Shown: positions 17,914-26,293 of the stretch, one piece after another | Layout: every line of letters starts with the position of its first letter | How positions within the stretch are numbered: the stretch's first letter is position 1 | Origin: Lapidilactobacillus achengensis | GTDB taxonomy: Bacteria; Bacillota; Bacilli; Lactobacillales; Lactobacillaceae | Assembly (NCBI RefSeq): GCF_003946655.1 | Contig: NZ_RHOV01000003.1 | Span: forward strand, 62,001 to 126,000 | Direction of reading: 5' to 3' | DNA length: 64,000 bases | The notes under the pieces: model-generated | Databases searched by the model: none | The model's input: only the letters and a program-made list of their open reading frames with translations | Told to the model about the DNA's origin: nothing | Program-made: the position numbers and the translations under genes

Positions 17914-18906
17914 TTAGTCCCCACTAACCAAATGCGCGCAAGGCCGGCCTTGGAATAGTAATTCCGCATCATTCAAGGCCGTTTCTACCATGTTCTTCAC
18001 CGCCTGATCGGTATAGAAGCCAATGTGTGGTGACACGGAAACATTAGGTCGTGCCAGTAGATCGTTGACCGCGGCTAAGTCGTGCTTTTTCCCGCGCAGA
18101 TCCACGCCGAAAATCCCGGTCTCTGCTTCGATCGTGTCTAAGCCAGCACCCGCAATCGTTCCGGCATCCAAGGCGGCGCGTAACGCCGTTAGATCGACGA
18201 TCGGTCCCCGGGCGCAATTGATCAACAACGCGGTTGGCTTCATTTGTTTCAACGCGGCCGCGTCAATCATTTTGGTCGTCAATGGGGTCAAATTGGTATG
18301 GATCGTCAACACGTCACTTTGCGCTAGCAATTCATCGAAGCTGACATAATCTAGTGTGTCCGCTAGTTCGGGCCGCTGGACGAGATCATGGGCGATCACT
18401 CGCGCACCCAGCGCCTTAAAGATCCGCGCGACCGTGCCCCCAATTTTGCCAGCGCCTAAAACGCCCACCGTCAAATTATGGATTTCAAAGGCTTCTAGGC
18501 CACCCCAAGAGAAGTCCCCTTGGACCATGCGCATTTGAGTTTCTTTCAAATGACGCAACAATAACATGGTGTGCGTCAAAGCCTCTTCCGCGACGCTACG
18601 AGGGGAATAAGCTGGGACATTGGTGACTTGGATCTGGTTGGCTTGAGCGCTGGCGAAATCAATAATATCGTAGCCCGTAATTCGCAGGGCGATGATTTTG
18701 ATTCCTTGCGCCGCTAATTGTCGGTATACAGGCGCAGTGATCGCACCATGTTGCGCCGGCACCACCGCGTCACATTTGACCGCTAATTTGACCGTGGTTT
18801 CGTTTAAAGGTTCAGTGGTGGTTCGAATCACGGCATGGTGTGCATTGGCCCATTGTTCAATGGCGGCTTGTTCGTCAGGTCGAACAGAATACATTTGAAT
18901 TTTCAT
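17914..18906 (-). CDS. D-2-hydroxyacid dehydrogenase (D-lactate dehydrogenase type)
   Basis: The product has 330 aa from the ATG at 18906, which has AAGGAGC nine nt upstream; an in-frame extension to 18960 has no ribosome site. The NAD-binding motif GAGKIGGTVARIFKALGARV, the catalytic Arg in NCARGPIVD and the His in SPHIGFYTDQAV are visible. It reduces a 2-keto acid to the D-hydroxy acid with NADH in the cytoplasm. It follows an aminotransferase gene, so it may remove keto acids from amino-acid catabolism rather than make bulk lactate; this is an inference. Confidence 0.9.
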   Translation of the reverse strand: MKIQMYSVRPDEQAAIEQWANAHHAVIRTTTEPLNETTVKLAVKCDAVVPAQHGAITAPVYRQLAAQGIKIIALRITGYDIIDFASAQANQIQVTNVPAYSPRSVAEEALTHTMLLLRHLKETQMRMVQGDFSWGGLEAFEIHNLTVGVLGAGKIGGTVARIFKALGARVIAHDLVQRPELADTLDYVSFDELLAQSDVLTIHTNLTPLTTKMIDAAALKQMKPTALLINCARGPIVDLTALRAALDAGTIAGAGLDTIEAETGIFGVDLRGKKHDLAAVNDLLARPNVSVSPHIGFYTDQAVKNMVETALNDAELLFQGRPCAHLVSGD

Positions 18907-18960
18907 AGGATTACTCGCTCCTTGTAAGTTGATTTCGAGGCTGTGATTTAGAGCAAACAC

Positions 18961-20130
18961 TCAATTAGCCGCGACAAAGGCCGCTAACCGTTGGCAAGCC
19001 GTTTCCAGCTTAGTCATACTGGCGGCATAGCTGATCCGCAAGTATCCTTCTCCCGCCGGAAAGGCTGAACCCGGAATGACGGCCACTTGCGCTTCTTTCG
19101 CCAAGCGATAAGCAAAGGCCAAGCTATCATGACCGAAACGTTCTGGTATCCGCGCGAACACATAAAAGGCTCCCGCCGGTTTAGCCGTCGTAAAGCCCAA
19201 TTCGTTCAATTGCTGAACCAAATAATCCCGCCGTGACTGATATTCGACCTGCATTTTCAACCCGTCGTCGGGGCCAGCTTGCAAGGCTTCCAGCGCCGCT
19301 TCTTGCGCCATTGTCGCCGCCGCGGTGGCCGTCAATTGATGGACCAAGCCAACTTTGGCGATGACCGCCGCTGGACCGGCCACATATCCGATGCGCCAGC
19401 CCGTCATGGCATGCGACTTAGAAACGCCGTTGATCAACAAGGTCTGATCTGGCAAGAGTTCACCCAGTGAAACATGGGGCGCGCCATACGTCAATTCACT
19501 ATAGATCTCATCACTGATCACGAAAATATCATACTGCCGCAAAATTGCGACGAAAGCCTCTAATTCGGCGCGCCGGTAAGTAACGCCCGTGGGATTCGTC
19601 GGATAGTTCAAAACAATTGCCTTGACCTTATCCCGATGTGCCGCCAAGGTCGCCGCCAACTTCTCTGGTGTCAACACGAAATTATCCACACTCGTATCGA
19701 TATACACCGGTGTGGCGCCATTCAGTTTAATGATCGGTAAATATTGAGGAAATGTCGGAATGGGGACGATCACTTCATCACCAGGGTTCAAAATCGCGGT
19801 CAACGACGCATAAATAGCACCGGATGCACCAATCGTGGTAATGATCTGAGTCTCCGGATCATAATGCGCCCGATATTTATTCGCCAGAAAAGCCGCGATG
19901 GCCTGACGCAAGGCGGGTAACCCCGGTGACTGCGTATAATGGCTATGATCGGCAGCAATACTGGCCTCCCCAGCTTTTTTGACATGGTCGGGGGTGTTGA
20001 AATCCGGTTCTCCCAGGGTCAGTTTCACGATTCCAGGAATCTGGGAAATGTCTTTATCAAATTGCAGAATCGCTGACGCTTCCACGTTAGCCAACTCGTT
20101 TTTCATTAATGACGCTAATTCTTTTGCCAT
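18961..20130 (-). CDS. PLP-dependent class I aminotransferase
   Basis: This 389-aa fold-type I aminotransferase resembles PatA or AspC enzymes. The PLP lysine is Lys238 in GVSKSHAMTGWRIGY; Asp207 in ISDEIYSELTYG and the NYPTNPTG segment are conserved. It is upstream of, and probably co-transcribed with, the D-hydroxyacid dehydrogenase 54 bp away. The pair would convert an amino acid to a keto acid and then a hydroxy acid. The amino-acid preference is unknown. Confidence 0.92.
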   Translation of the reverse strand: MAKELASLMKNELANVEASAILQFDKDISQIPGIVKLTLGEPDFNTPDHVKKAGEASIAADHSHYTQSPGLPALRQAIAAFLANKYRAHYDPETQIITTIGASGAIYASLTAILNPGDEVIVPIPTFPQYLPIIKLNGATPVYIDTSVDNFVLTPEKLAATLAAHRDKVKAIVLNYPTNPTGVTYRRAELEAFVAILRQYDIFVISDEIYSELTYGAPHVSLGELLPDQTLLINGVSKSHAMTGWRIGYVAGPAAVIAKVGLVHQLTATAAATMAQEAALEALQAGPDDGLKMQVEYQSRRDYLVQQLNELGFTTAKPAGAFYVFARIPERFGHDSLAFAYRLAKEAQVAVIPGSAFPAGEGYLRISYAASMTKLETACQRLAAFVAAN

Positions 20131-20204
20131 AACTTGACCTCTTTAAACTTCAGAATGTGCCTTAATGCTGAAAGGACCTCTGTTAACCTGCCGAACCTGT
20201 TGCT

Positions 20205-21221
20205 TTATTTAAAATAGTTTAACCCGATCGCTTCACGAACCTCTTGCAAAGTGCGTTCGGCGACTTCATTGGCCTGGGCGCTACCTTGCTTGAGCATGTC
20301 GTAAACCGCTGGAATATCTTGGGCATATTGCTCCCGGCGCTGCCGAATTGGTCCTAAGACCGTTTCCAAGACCTCATTCAAGTAACGCTTGATCTTCACA
20401 TCGCCTAACCCGCCATGTTGATACTCCGCCTTAAGCTCCGCCACTTTCGTCTTATCCGGATCGAAAACATCCAAATAAGTAAAGACCATATTGCCTTCGA
20501 TTTGACCGGGATCACTCACATGAATATGGTTAGGATCCGTGTACATTGACATCACCTTCTGCCGCAATTCATCGGCGGTATCAGCCAAATAAATCGCATT
20601 ATCCAGCGATTTACTCATTTTGGCGTTGCCGTCCAACCCTGGCAAACGTCCCTGACCTTTAGGCGGGAAATAACCTTGAGGCTCAACTAATACATCCGTT
20701 TGATACGTGGTATTGAATGTCCGCACAAGTTCCCGCGCCTGTTCCATCATCGGTTCTTGATCATCGCCGACTGGCACTGTATCCGCCTTGAACGCCGTAA
20801 TATCAGCGGTTTGACTAACCGGATAAACCAAGAAGCCAGCAGGGATCGATTGGCCGAACGCTTTTTGCTTGATCTCGGTCTTGACCGTCGGATTACGTTC
20901 AAGCCGCGCCACACTAACCAAGTCCAAATAATACATCGTCAATTCATTCAAAGCCGGAATCTGCGACTGCACCAAAATCGTTGACTTCGCCGGATCCAAC
21001 CCCACCGCTAAATAATCCAAGGCCACTTGGATCAAACTATTCCGGATCTTCTCTGGATTACGGGCGTTGTCCGTTAAAGCCTGAACATCCGCGATCATGA
21101 CATAGGTTTGATACTCACCTGAATTTTGCAGGGCGACCCGATTTTTGAGTGACCCAAGATAATGTCCGATATGTAATTTACCTGTCGGCCGATCTGCGGT
21201 CAGAATAACTTTCTTTGCCAT
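20205..21221 (-). CDS. trpS: Tryptophanyl-tRNA synthetase
   Basis: The 338-aa class I synthetase has the ATP motifs HIGH (residues 17-20) and KMSKS (about 195). It charges tRNA-Trp in the cytoplasm. The length matches the standard bacterial enzyme. It lies behind a complete T-box leader whose specifier codon is TGG, which confirms the amino acid independently. Confidence 0.97.
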   Translation of the reverse strand: MAKKVILTADRPTGKLHIGHYLGSLKNRVALQNSGEYQTYVMIADVQALTDNARNPEKIRNSLIQVALDYLAVGLDPAKSTILVQSQIPALNELTMYYLDLVSVARLERNPTVKTEIKQKAFGQSIPAGFLVYPVSQTADITAFKADTVPVGDDQEPMMEQARELVRTFNTTYQTDVLVEPQGYFPPKGQGRLPGLDGNAKMSKSLDNAIYLADTADELRQKVMSMYTDPNHIHVSDPGQIEGNMVFTYLDVFDPDKTKVAELKAEYQHGGLGDVKIKRYLNEVLETVLGPIRQRREQYAQDIPAVYDMLKQGSAQANEVAERTLQEVREAIGLNYFK

Positions 21222-21299
21222 TTGAAAACCTCCAATTATTAATGTGCGCTGGACCTATTGCCTCGATGTTGCCATGGAAAACCTATCATGATGATATAG

Positions 21300-21584
21300 A
21301 AAAAGACCGTCCTATTCCAATTACAATAGGACGATCTTCCGCGGTGCCACCTAAATTATCCTCGTCAGCAACCGCTAACTCAGGATCAACTCGATTGAAT
21401 TAAGGCTTCAACCACCGTCAGGACTTGCGCCGCTGACTACGTTAGAATCCATTCACTGATACGCGACAATGGTAATCTCAGCATGCTACCACTCTCTGTT
21501 TGTCGCGCCACGTCAGTTACTACTTTCTAGACCGAATCGGCATGATATTAAGGTTATCATAGCCAGCCACTTGTTAAAAGTCAA
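21300..21584 (-). promoter_or_regulatory. Promoter and tRNA-Trp T-box leader of trpS
   Basis: Read on the minus strand: promoter TTGACT (21584-21579), 17 bp, TATGAT (21561-21556). Stem I follows with an AGAGAG motif, and the specifier loop contains TGG (21451-21449, in GTGAATGGATTC). The antiterminator T-box sequence GGTGGCACCGCGG is at 21351-21339. The terminator stem GATCGTCCTATT / AATAGGACGGTC with a T-run lies at about 21336-21301. Uncharged tRNA-Trp would stabilise the antiterminator and switch trpS on. Confidence 0.95.
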
Positions 21585-21629
21585 GAGCAAAAGCGAAAAA
21601 CTGGGGATTGGGCCCTACGGCGGGATGGT

Positions 21630-22668
21630 AAAGTAGCTAGGCGGAAGACGCTAGGTTAGCGAACACGTTTCAATGTTGGCCGCGGCTTGCGCTGCGAAAT
21701 TCGGGGTGAGCTCGCTGTGGGCGTCACTTTGAGCTTCGCAAAAACCGCGAATCTCAAAGCTGAGCCTTATTCTAAGCGGCAAAGCCGCTAAGAATAACGA
21801 CACGGCGATCTCACCCCGAATTTCTCCGCTCCAGCCGCTCAACGTTATAGCAGTCGTTTGAGCACTCACGCCAATTGGCAAGCTATCGCCAATTGATGGG
21901 GATCCACGCAGTTGACGGCCGTGGTTAGTGGTTACAATCCTTGAATTGGTGACACCAGTACAGTTTGTTTGATGAACAGGCCTGATTCTCAGTGAATCAA
22001 CTGAATCAGCCGATTTCTAACCATGAATCGTTCGGGAAACGAGTAAAAATGTTCAACCTACGCAAAGTGTCTCGACCTCCTAATCCGAATCAGTTGGTGT
22101 TTCCGTACCACCCCAAAAATGGGCAATTGTTTTGACCTCTAGCTCGCAAAACCACTTCGTCAGATACCCAACTTCGATTGCAGATAGGCGCAATTCTGTT
22201 CAGCAACCGGCTGGGACTGCGCGGCTCTAGCAAGAGTGAGAGCCGACCTGGTCAGCTTCTGAGCATTAGCCTAGCAACTATTTTGGAGGCTGGTTTGTGC
22301 CTCCGGAATAGTTGCGTAGCTAAGCGGAAGAAGCTAGGTCGGCGAACACGTTTCAGTGGTGAAATTGTCCTTGGCGGCTTTGCCGCTTAGGACAAGGCCT
22401 GATTTTGAGACAAGCCGCGATCTTTGCGGATTGGCTCAAAACAGCGCCCACCACGTTCGAAACAGAGTGCGAACCAACCCGGTCAGCTCCTGAGCATTAG
22501 CCTAGCAATTGTTTTGGAAGCCGCACTTCGCTTCCAGAACAATTGCGTAGCTAAGCGCAGGGAGCTGGGTCGGTGAGCACGTTTCCAGTCCGCATCAGCA
22601 GTCCCAGCCGGTTGCGCTCACGCGCAACACCCACCCACACCCGCAATCAAGCGCAGGTTCAAGAATAA
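21630..22668 (+). repeat. Structured repeat element, copy B (subtype 2)
   Basis: Module I has outer arms 21696-21710/21810-21824 (GAAATTCGGGGTGAG and complement) enclosing hairpin beta (21728-21758, 7-nt loop, C.T mismatch) and hairpin alpha (21767-21797, A.A mismatch). The core runs from about 21825 to 22203. Module II has 17-bp perfect outer arms (22204-22220/22598-22614, CAACCGGCTGGGACTGC). They enclose a side module (about 22228-22354), hairpin alpha (22365-22395), hairpin beta (22403-22441, 7-nt loop) and a second, diverged side module (about 22469-22590). The end GGTTCAAGAATA lies 22 bp from the LysR stop codon. It is the longest copy and the only one with two side modules inside module II. 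Confidence 0.88.
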
Positions 22669-22689
22669 GAACCACTAATCCCGGCCAAC

Positions 22690-23565
22690 TCAAGCCAACG
22701 TTGCTTGAAGCCGCTCCACAAACAACTGCGCCACTTTAGACTGAACGGTGTTTTTCTTCCAGATCACAGTAATTGGTTCGGTTAGCTGTGGCGTTAAAGG
22801 ACGAAAGACCAATTCGCTATGGGCCGAGGTATCGATCAGATGATCGAAGGTCAGTAAATAAGCGCCGCTATTGCGCACCAGTAATTGCGCGTTGAAGACC
22901 AAGGTGAAGGTGCCCAGAATCTGCATCTGTGGGCCTAGATTTCCCCACCAACTTTGAAAGCGACGGGCGTTTACCGCTTGTTCGGAGAGCACTAAGGGAT
23001 ACTGACACAAATCTTGCGGACGAATTTCTGCTCGTTGCGCCAACGAATCTGTTCGGCGCATGACCACGCCCCACTGATCACGTTCCGGGAGCTGTAGATA
23101 ATGATATTGTTCCAGTGGTCGTTCGCCCATGATCACGGCAAAGTCAAGCACCCCTTTGGATAATTGCGCTTCGGTATCTGCGGCATTACCACTGCGCAAA
23201 TGGATCTTCACATCAGGATAATCTTGCGTCAACTGGCTGAGGACCCGCATGATCCGCTGCATGCCTAGACTTTCACCGGCGCCAATGGTTAATTCGCCGC
23301 TAATAACTTGGTCGGCGCGAAGATTGACCATTGTTTTATCCGCTAATCCGACTAACTCCACCGCACGCGCTTGGAGATACTCGCCAGCCGAAGTGAGTGT
23401 GATCTGGCGATGTCCGCGAATGAATAAGGTGGTTCCCAATTCTTTTTCCAAATCGGCCAATTGCTTCGATAAAGCCGGTTGCGAGATCAAGAGCTGCCGC
23501 GCGGCATGGGTAATATTCCGTGTTTGCGCCACGGCCAAGAAATAACGTAAAACGCGTAGTTCCAT
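22690..23565 (-). CDS. LysR-family transcriptional regulator
   Basis: The product has 291 aa from the ATG at 23565, which has AGGAGG eight nt upstream; a TTG two codons earlier is too close to that site. The N-terminal winged helix (about residues 1-60, RNITHAARQLLISQPALSKQLADLEKELG) is followed by a LysR substrate-binding domain (about 88-290). It is divergent from the acyltransferase-SDR-hydrolase genes, the classic arrangement for a LysR activator of those genes. The effector is unknown. Confidence 0.93.
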   Translation of the reverse strand: MELRVLRYFLAVAQTRNITHAARQLLISQPALSKQLADLEKELGTTLFIRGHRQITLTSAGEYLQARAVELVGLADKTMVNLRADQVISGELTIGAGESLGMQRIMRVLSQLTQDYPDVKIHLRSGNAADTEAQLSKGVLDFAVIMGERPLEQYHYLQLPERDQWGVVMRRTDSLAQRAEIRPQDLCQYPLVLSEQAVNARRFQSWWGNLGPQMQILGTFTLVFNAQLLVRNSGAYLLTFDHLIDTSAHSELVFRPLTPQLTEPITVIWKKNTVQSKVAQLFVERLQATLA

Positions 23566-23582
23566 TAACAACGCCTCCTAGA

Positions 23583-23650
23583 TATAACAAAAAGTTATTT
23601 ATAACGATATTTTATAAGTATTTTACATTGAAATCAAGTCCCCTTATACT
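23583..23650 (+). promoter_or_regulatory. LysR operator and promoter of the acyltransferase gene
   Basis: The inverted repeat ATAAC-AAAAA-GTTAT and the palindrome GTTATTTATAAC (23583-23604) fit a T-N11-A LysR site. A promoter TTTACA (23622-23627), 17 bp, TATACT (23645-23650) follows. Confidence 0.65.
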
Positions 23651-23692
23651 GAATTTGTTCAGTTGATCCAGCAAGGGCAGGTGAAAATATTG

Positions 23693-24178
23693 GCAGTATC
23701 AGAAAGCAATCTTGATGACCGACTGATCGCGCAAAATCAGCGTTTATTGCAACATTTAAATTACGATTATGCTTGTCCCGGCGAGATCCGGCAGTTACTA
23801 GGTGAGATCCTTGGTCACCCGTTAGATCCCACTAGTCAGATCCGGCTACCATTTTATACAGAATATGGGCGCCATCTCAAACTAGGACGCTGTCTACTGA
23901 TCGAGCAGAATGTGACCTTGGCCGACCAGGATCTGATCACCATCGAAAGCCATGTCGAGATCGGCGCGGGCGCCATGTTATTGACCACCGGCTACCAGAT
24001 GGATCCCCAGGGACAACCCCAACGCTGGTCAGCGCCAATCACCATTAAACGAGGGACCAAAATCGGCAACCGTGTGATCGTCCAGCCCGGCGTCACGATC
24101 GGTGCCAATTCGATCATCATGGCTGGCGCAATCGTTAGCCACAACATCCCCGCAAATTCAGTGGTAACAAGCAACTGA
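23693..24178 (+). CDS. Left-handed beta-helix acyltransferase (maltose O-acetyltransferase type)
   Basis: The product has about 161 aa. The start is uncertain: TTG 23693 follows AGGTGA, GTG 23681 is possible, and no ATG is suitable. The hexapeptide repeats (IGAGAMLLTTGYQM, IGNRVIVQPGVTIGANSIIMAGAIV) and the N-terminal pattern YTEYGRHLKLG resemble Maa/NodL acetyltransferases, which use acetyl-CoA on sugar or thiogalactoside hydroxyls. It is the first gene of the cluster controlled from the LysR intergenic region. Confidence 0.8.
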   Translation, partial: AVSESNLDDRLIAQNQRLLQHLNYDYACPGEIRQLLGEILGHPLDPTSQIRLPFYTEYGRHLKLGRCLLIEQNVTLADQDLITIESHVEIGAGAMLLTTGYQMDPQGQPQRWSAPITIKRGTKIGNRVIVQPGVTIGANSIIMAGAIVSHNIPANSVVTSN

Positions 24179-24229
24179 CTATCTGCGATCAACTCAGCGG
24201 CATAGCAAGTCAAGAAAGGATCGAAAAAA

Positions 24230-24964
24230 ATGAATTTGAAAAATAAAGTTGTGATTATTACCGGAGCCTCCAGTGGTATCGGTGCCGCCACAACGCGGCT
24301 ATTAGCTCAGCAACATGCCAAACTCGTGATCGGGGCTCGCCGTCGCGATCGTCTGGAGCAACTTAAGGCCGAATTTCCCCAAGAACAGATTTTGATCCAA
24401 CCAACAGATGTGACAAATTTTGCCGAAATCCAAAGCCTAGTTGACTTGGCCGTCAGCAACTTTGGCCAAGTCGACGCTCTCTACAATAACGCCGGGGTCA
24501 TGCCAGTCAATCCTTTGATCAACGGCGCCCGTGCGGAATGGCAACAGATTCTAGATGTGAACGTGATGGGCGTTTTGAATGGCATCGCCGCCGTTTTACC
24601 GATCATGGTCAAACAGGGGTTTGGGCATATTTTAGCAACTGATTCCGTTGCCGGCCACGTGGTCTTTCCTAACTACGCCGTTTACAATGGCTCCAAATTC
24701 GCGGTGCGCGCCATCATGGAAGGCCTCCGCCAAGAACAACATCAGAATCACATTCGGACAACGATCATTTCCCCAGGGGCGGTCAATACTGAACTTTACA
24801 AATCCGTCCGTAATCCCGAATATCAGCAAGCAGAAATCTCAACCGAAAATGAGATTGGCATCGATCCTAACGCCATCGCCCAGGCCGTGGTCTTTGCCCT
24901 CACGCAACCAGCCAACGTTGACTTGAACGAGCTGATCATTCGTCCAATCGAACAAACCGTCTAA
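24230..24964 (+). CDS. Short-chain dehydrogenase/reductase
   Basis: This 244-aa classical SDR has the cofactor motif TGASSGIG (about residues 10-17), the NNAGV motif, a catalytic Ser in TDSVAGHVV, and YNGSK, which supplies the Tyr and Lys. An Arg-rich loop (GARRRDR) after strand 2 suggests NADP(H) preference. It sits between the acyltransferase and hydrolase genes in the LysR-linked cluster. The substrate is unknown. Confidence 0.92.
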   Translation: MNLKNKVVIITGASSGIGAATTRLLAQQHAKLVIGARRRDRLEQLKAEFPQEQILIQPTDVTNFAEIQSLVDLAVSNFGQVDALYNNAGVMPVNPLINGARAEWQQILDVNVMGVLNGIAAVLPIMVKQGFGHILATDSVAGHVVFPNYAVYNGSKFAVRAIMEGLRQEQHQNHIRTTIISPGAVNTELYKSVRNPEYQQAEISTENEIGIDPNAIAQAVVFALTQPANVDLNELIIRPIEQTV

Positions 24965-25009
24965 TTAGTCAAGCTTCCTCCCTGCCAAACAAATAAAGGA
25001 GTCCCACCC

Positions 25010-26029
25010 ATGAGTAAATTAGCGAACGATACCCGCGTTTTCAAAATAAATCCCCAAATCGACGTCCAGAATGTGCGTTTCAATAATCGCTATGGCTTCA
25101 ATTTAGCTGGGCATTTATATTTGCCCTTACATTTTGACGAGCGCCAAACTTACGCCGCCATCGTGATTTCTGGTCCCTTTGGCGCGGTCAAAGAACAATC
25201 AAGTGGCTTGTATGCTCAAACGCTGGCCGAAAACGGCTTCGTTACACTGGCTTTTGATCAGTCAACGACGGGCGAGAGTTCTGGTTCGATTCGTAATGTC
25301 GCTTCACCCGACATTTTCGTTGAGGATTTCTCAGCGGCCGTCGACTTCATCGGGCTTCAACATTTCGTTGACCGCGAACGGATCGGCGCCTTAGGGATTT
25401 GCGGACTGGGCAGCCATGTCCTCACCGCCACCTCTGTGGACGTGCGGATCAAAGCCGTCGCCACCTCTGTTATGTACGACATGGCCGATTCCATGTGGGC
25501 CGGTTTGAATCATAGCAAGACAGCCAAACAACGCGCGATCGAAAAGCAATTGCTAGCTGAGCAACGCTGGCGCGACGCCGAAAAGGGGCAACCGGCTCCA
25601 GGCCTCCACGAGTTACCCTTCACCGCTGATGATCAGCCCATTGAGGCGGATAAACTGTTCTCAGAAGAACTACCAGCTGATGCCGACCCAGTCACAACCG
25701 AGTTCTTCAATTATTATCGCGGCCGCGCTTTCCATCCCCGCTCAATCAATTCCGCCGCCGCTTGGACAGCTACCACCCCGCTCAGCTACTATAATTTCCC
25801 GCTACAGGCCCACATCGAGCAAATCTCGCCGCGCCCAGTGCTAATCGTCACTGGGGAGAAGGCCCACTCCCGGTACATGGCTGAGGAATCTTATCAACGT
25901 CTAGCAGATCCTAAAGAATTAGTCATTGTCCCCGGCGCCACACATACCGATCTATATGATCAAAGCGATTTGATTCCTTTCGCTAAATTCACCGCCTTTT
26001 TCACGGAAAACCTCGCCGCCGACAAATAA
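25010..26029 (+). CDS. Alpha/beta hydrolase with Cys at the nucleophile elbow
   Basis: The 339-aa cytoplasmic protein has the alpha/beta hydrolase fold of the YcjY/dienelactone-hydrolase-like group. The nucleophile elbow reads GICGLGSH, so Cys takes the usual Ser place; this is seen in some relatives. The likely His is in PGATHTDLYD, and an acid could come from VTGEKAHSRYMAEE. AAGGAG precedes the ATG. It is the last gene before a clear terminator. The reaction is unknown. Confidence 0.85.
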   Translation: MSKLANDTRVFKINPQIDVQNVRFNNRYGFNLAGHLYLPLHFDERQTYAAIVISGPFGAVKEQSSGLYAQTLAENGFVTLAFDQSTTGESSGSIRNVASPDIFVEDFSAAVDFIGLQHFVDRERIGALGICGLGSHVLTATSVDVRIKAVATSVMYDMADSMWAGLNHSKTAKQRAIEKQLLAEQRWRDAEKGQPAPGLHELPFTADDQPIEADKLFSEELPADADPVTTEFFNYYRGRAFHPRSINSAAAWTATTPLSYYNFPLQAHIEQISPRPVLIVTGEKAHSRYMAEESYQRLADPKELVIVPGATHTDLYDQSDLIPFAKFTAFFTENLAADK

Positions 26030-26049
26030 TCGTCCCTGGCAACTCGCTA

Positions 26050-26079
26050 AAAATCATCACTCTTTGGTGGTGATTTTTT
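26050..26079 (+). terminator. Terminator of the LysR-linked cluster
   Basis: The stem AAATCATCAC / GTGGTGATTT is followed by TTTT. Confidence 0.88.
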
Positions 26080-26096
26080 GGTTTTGCCGCGTTTGT

Positions 26097-26137
26097 TTGA
26101 GTCACTTGCGCTGGCTTTGCAGGCGCAAGTGACTCAA
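26097..26137. repeat. Perfect 15-bp inverted repeat
   Basis: The arms TTGAGTCACTTGCGC and their exact complement surround an 11-nt loop. No T-tract follows. It lies between the terminator of the hydrolase gene and the SOS-type polymerase promoter. Confidence 0.65.
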
Positions 26138-26259
26138 CCGATCCGTTCCCCATCAATTCAAAAATAGCAAGCGACTGCTTCTAATCCTATCGAATCCATC
26201 ATTGACAATATCGGTACTTGCAAAATCTGCCAAAAAGGTGTAATTTGGAGTTATTAAAG

Positions 26260-26273
26260 CAAACATATGTTCG
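26260..26273 (+). promoter_or_regulatory. LexA (DinR)-type SOS box
   Basis: CAAACATATGTTCG differs from the Gram-positive consensus CGAACNNNNGTTCG at one base. It is 20 bp before the polymerase start codon, so repression by LexA and induction by DNA damage are likely. Confidence 0.8.
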
Positions 26274-26293
26274 TATATTTTGGAGGCCATCTC

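Noticed and set aside
21630-22668. CRISPR array or rRNA/tRNA fragment as an explanation for the repeats
   Set aside because: There are no regularly spaced short repeats with unique spacers, and no tRNA cloverleaf or rRNA motif; the units are two large modules per element.
21630-22668. Integron attC sites
   Set aside because: Folded stems with fixed unpaired bases are reminiscent, but there are no core R sites (GTTRRRY pairs), no cassette genes and no integrase in the window.
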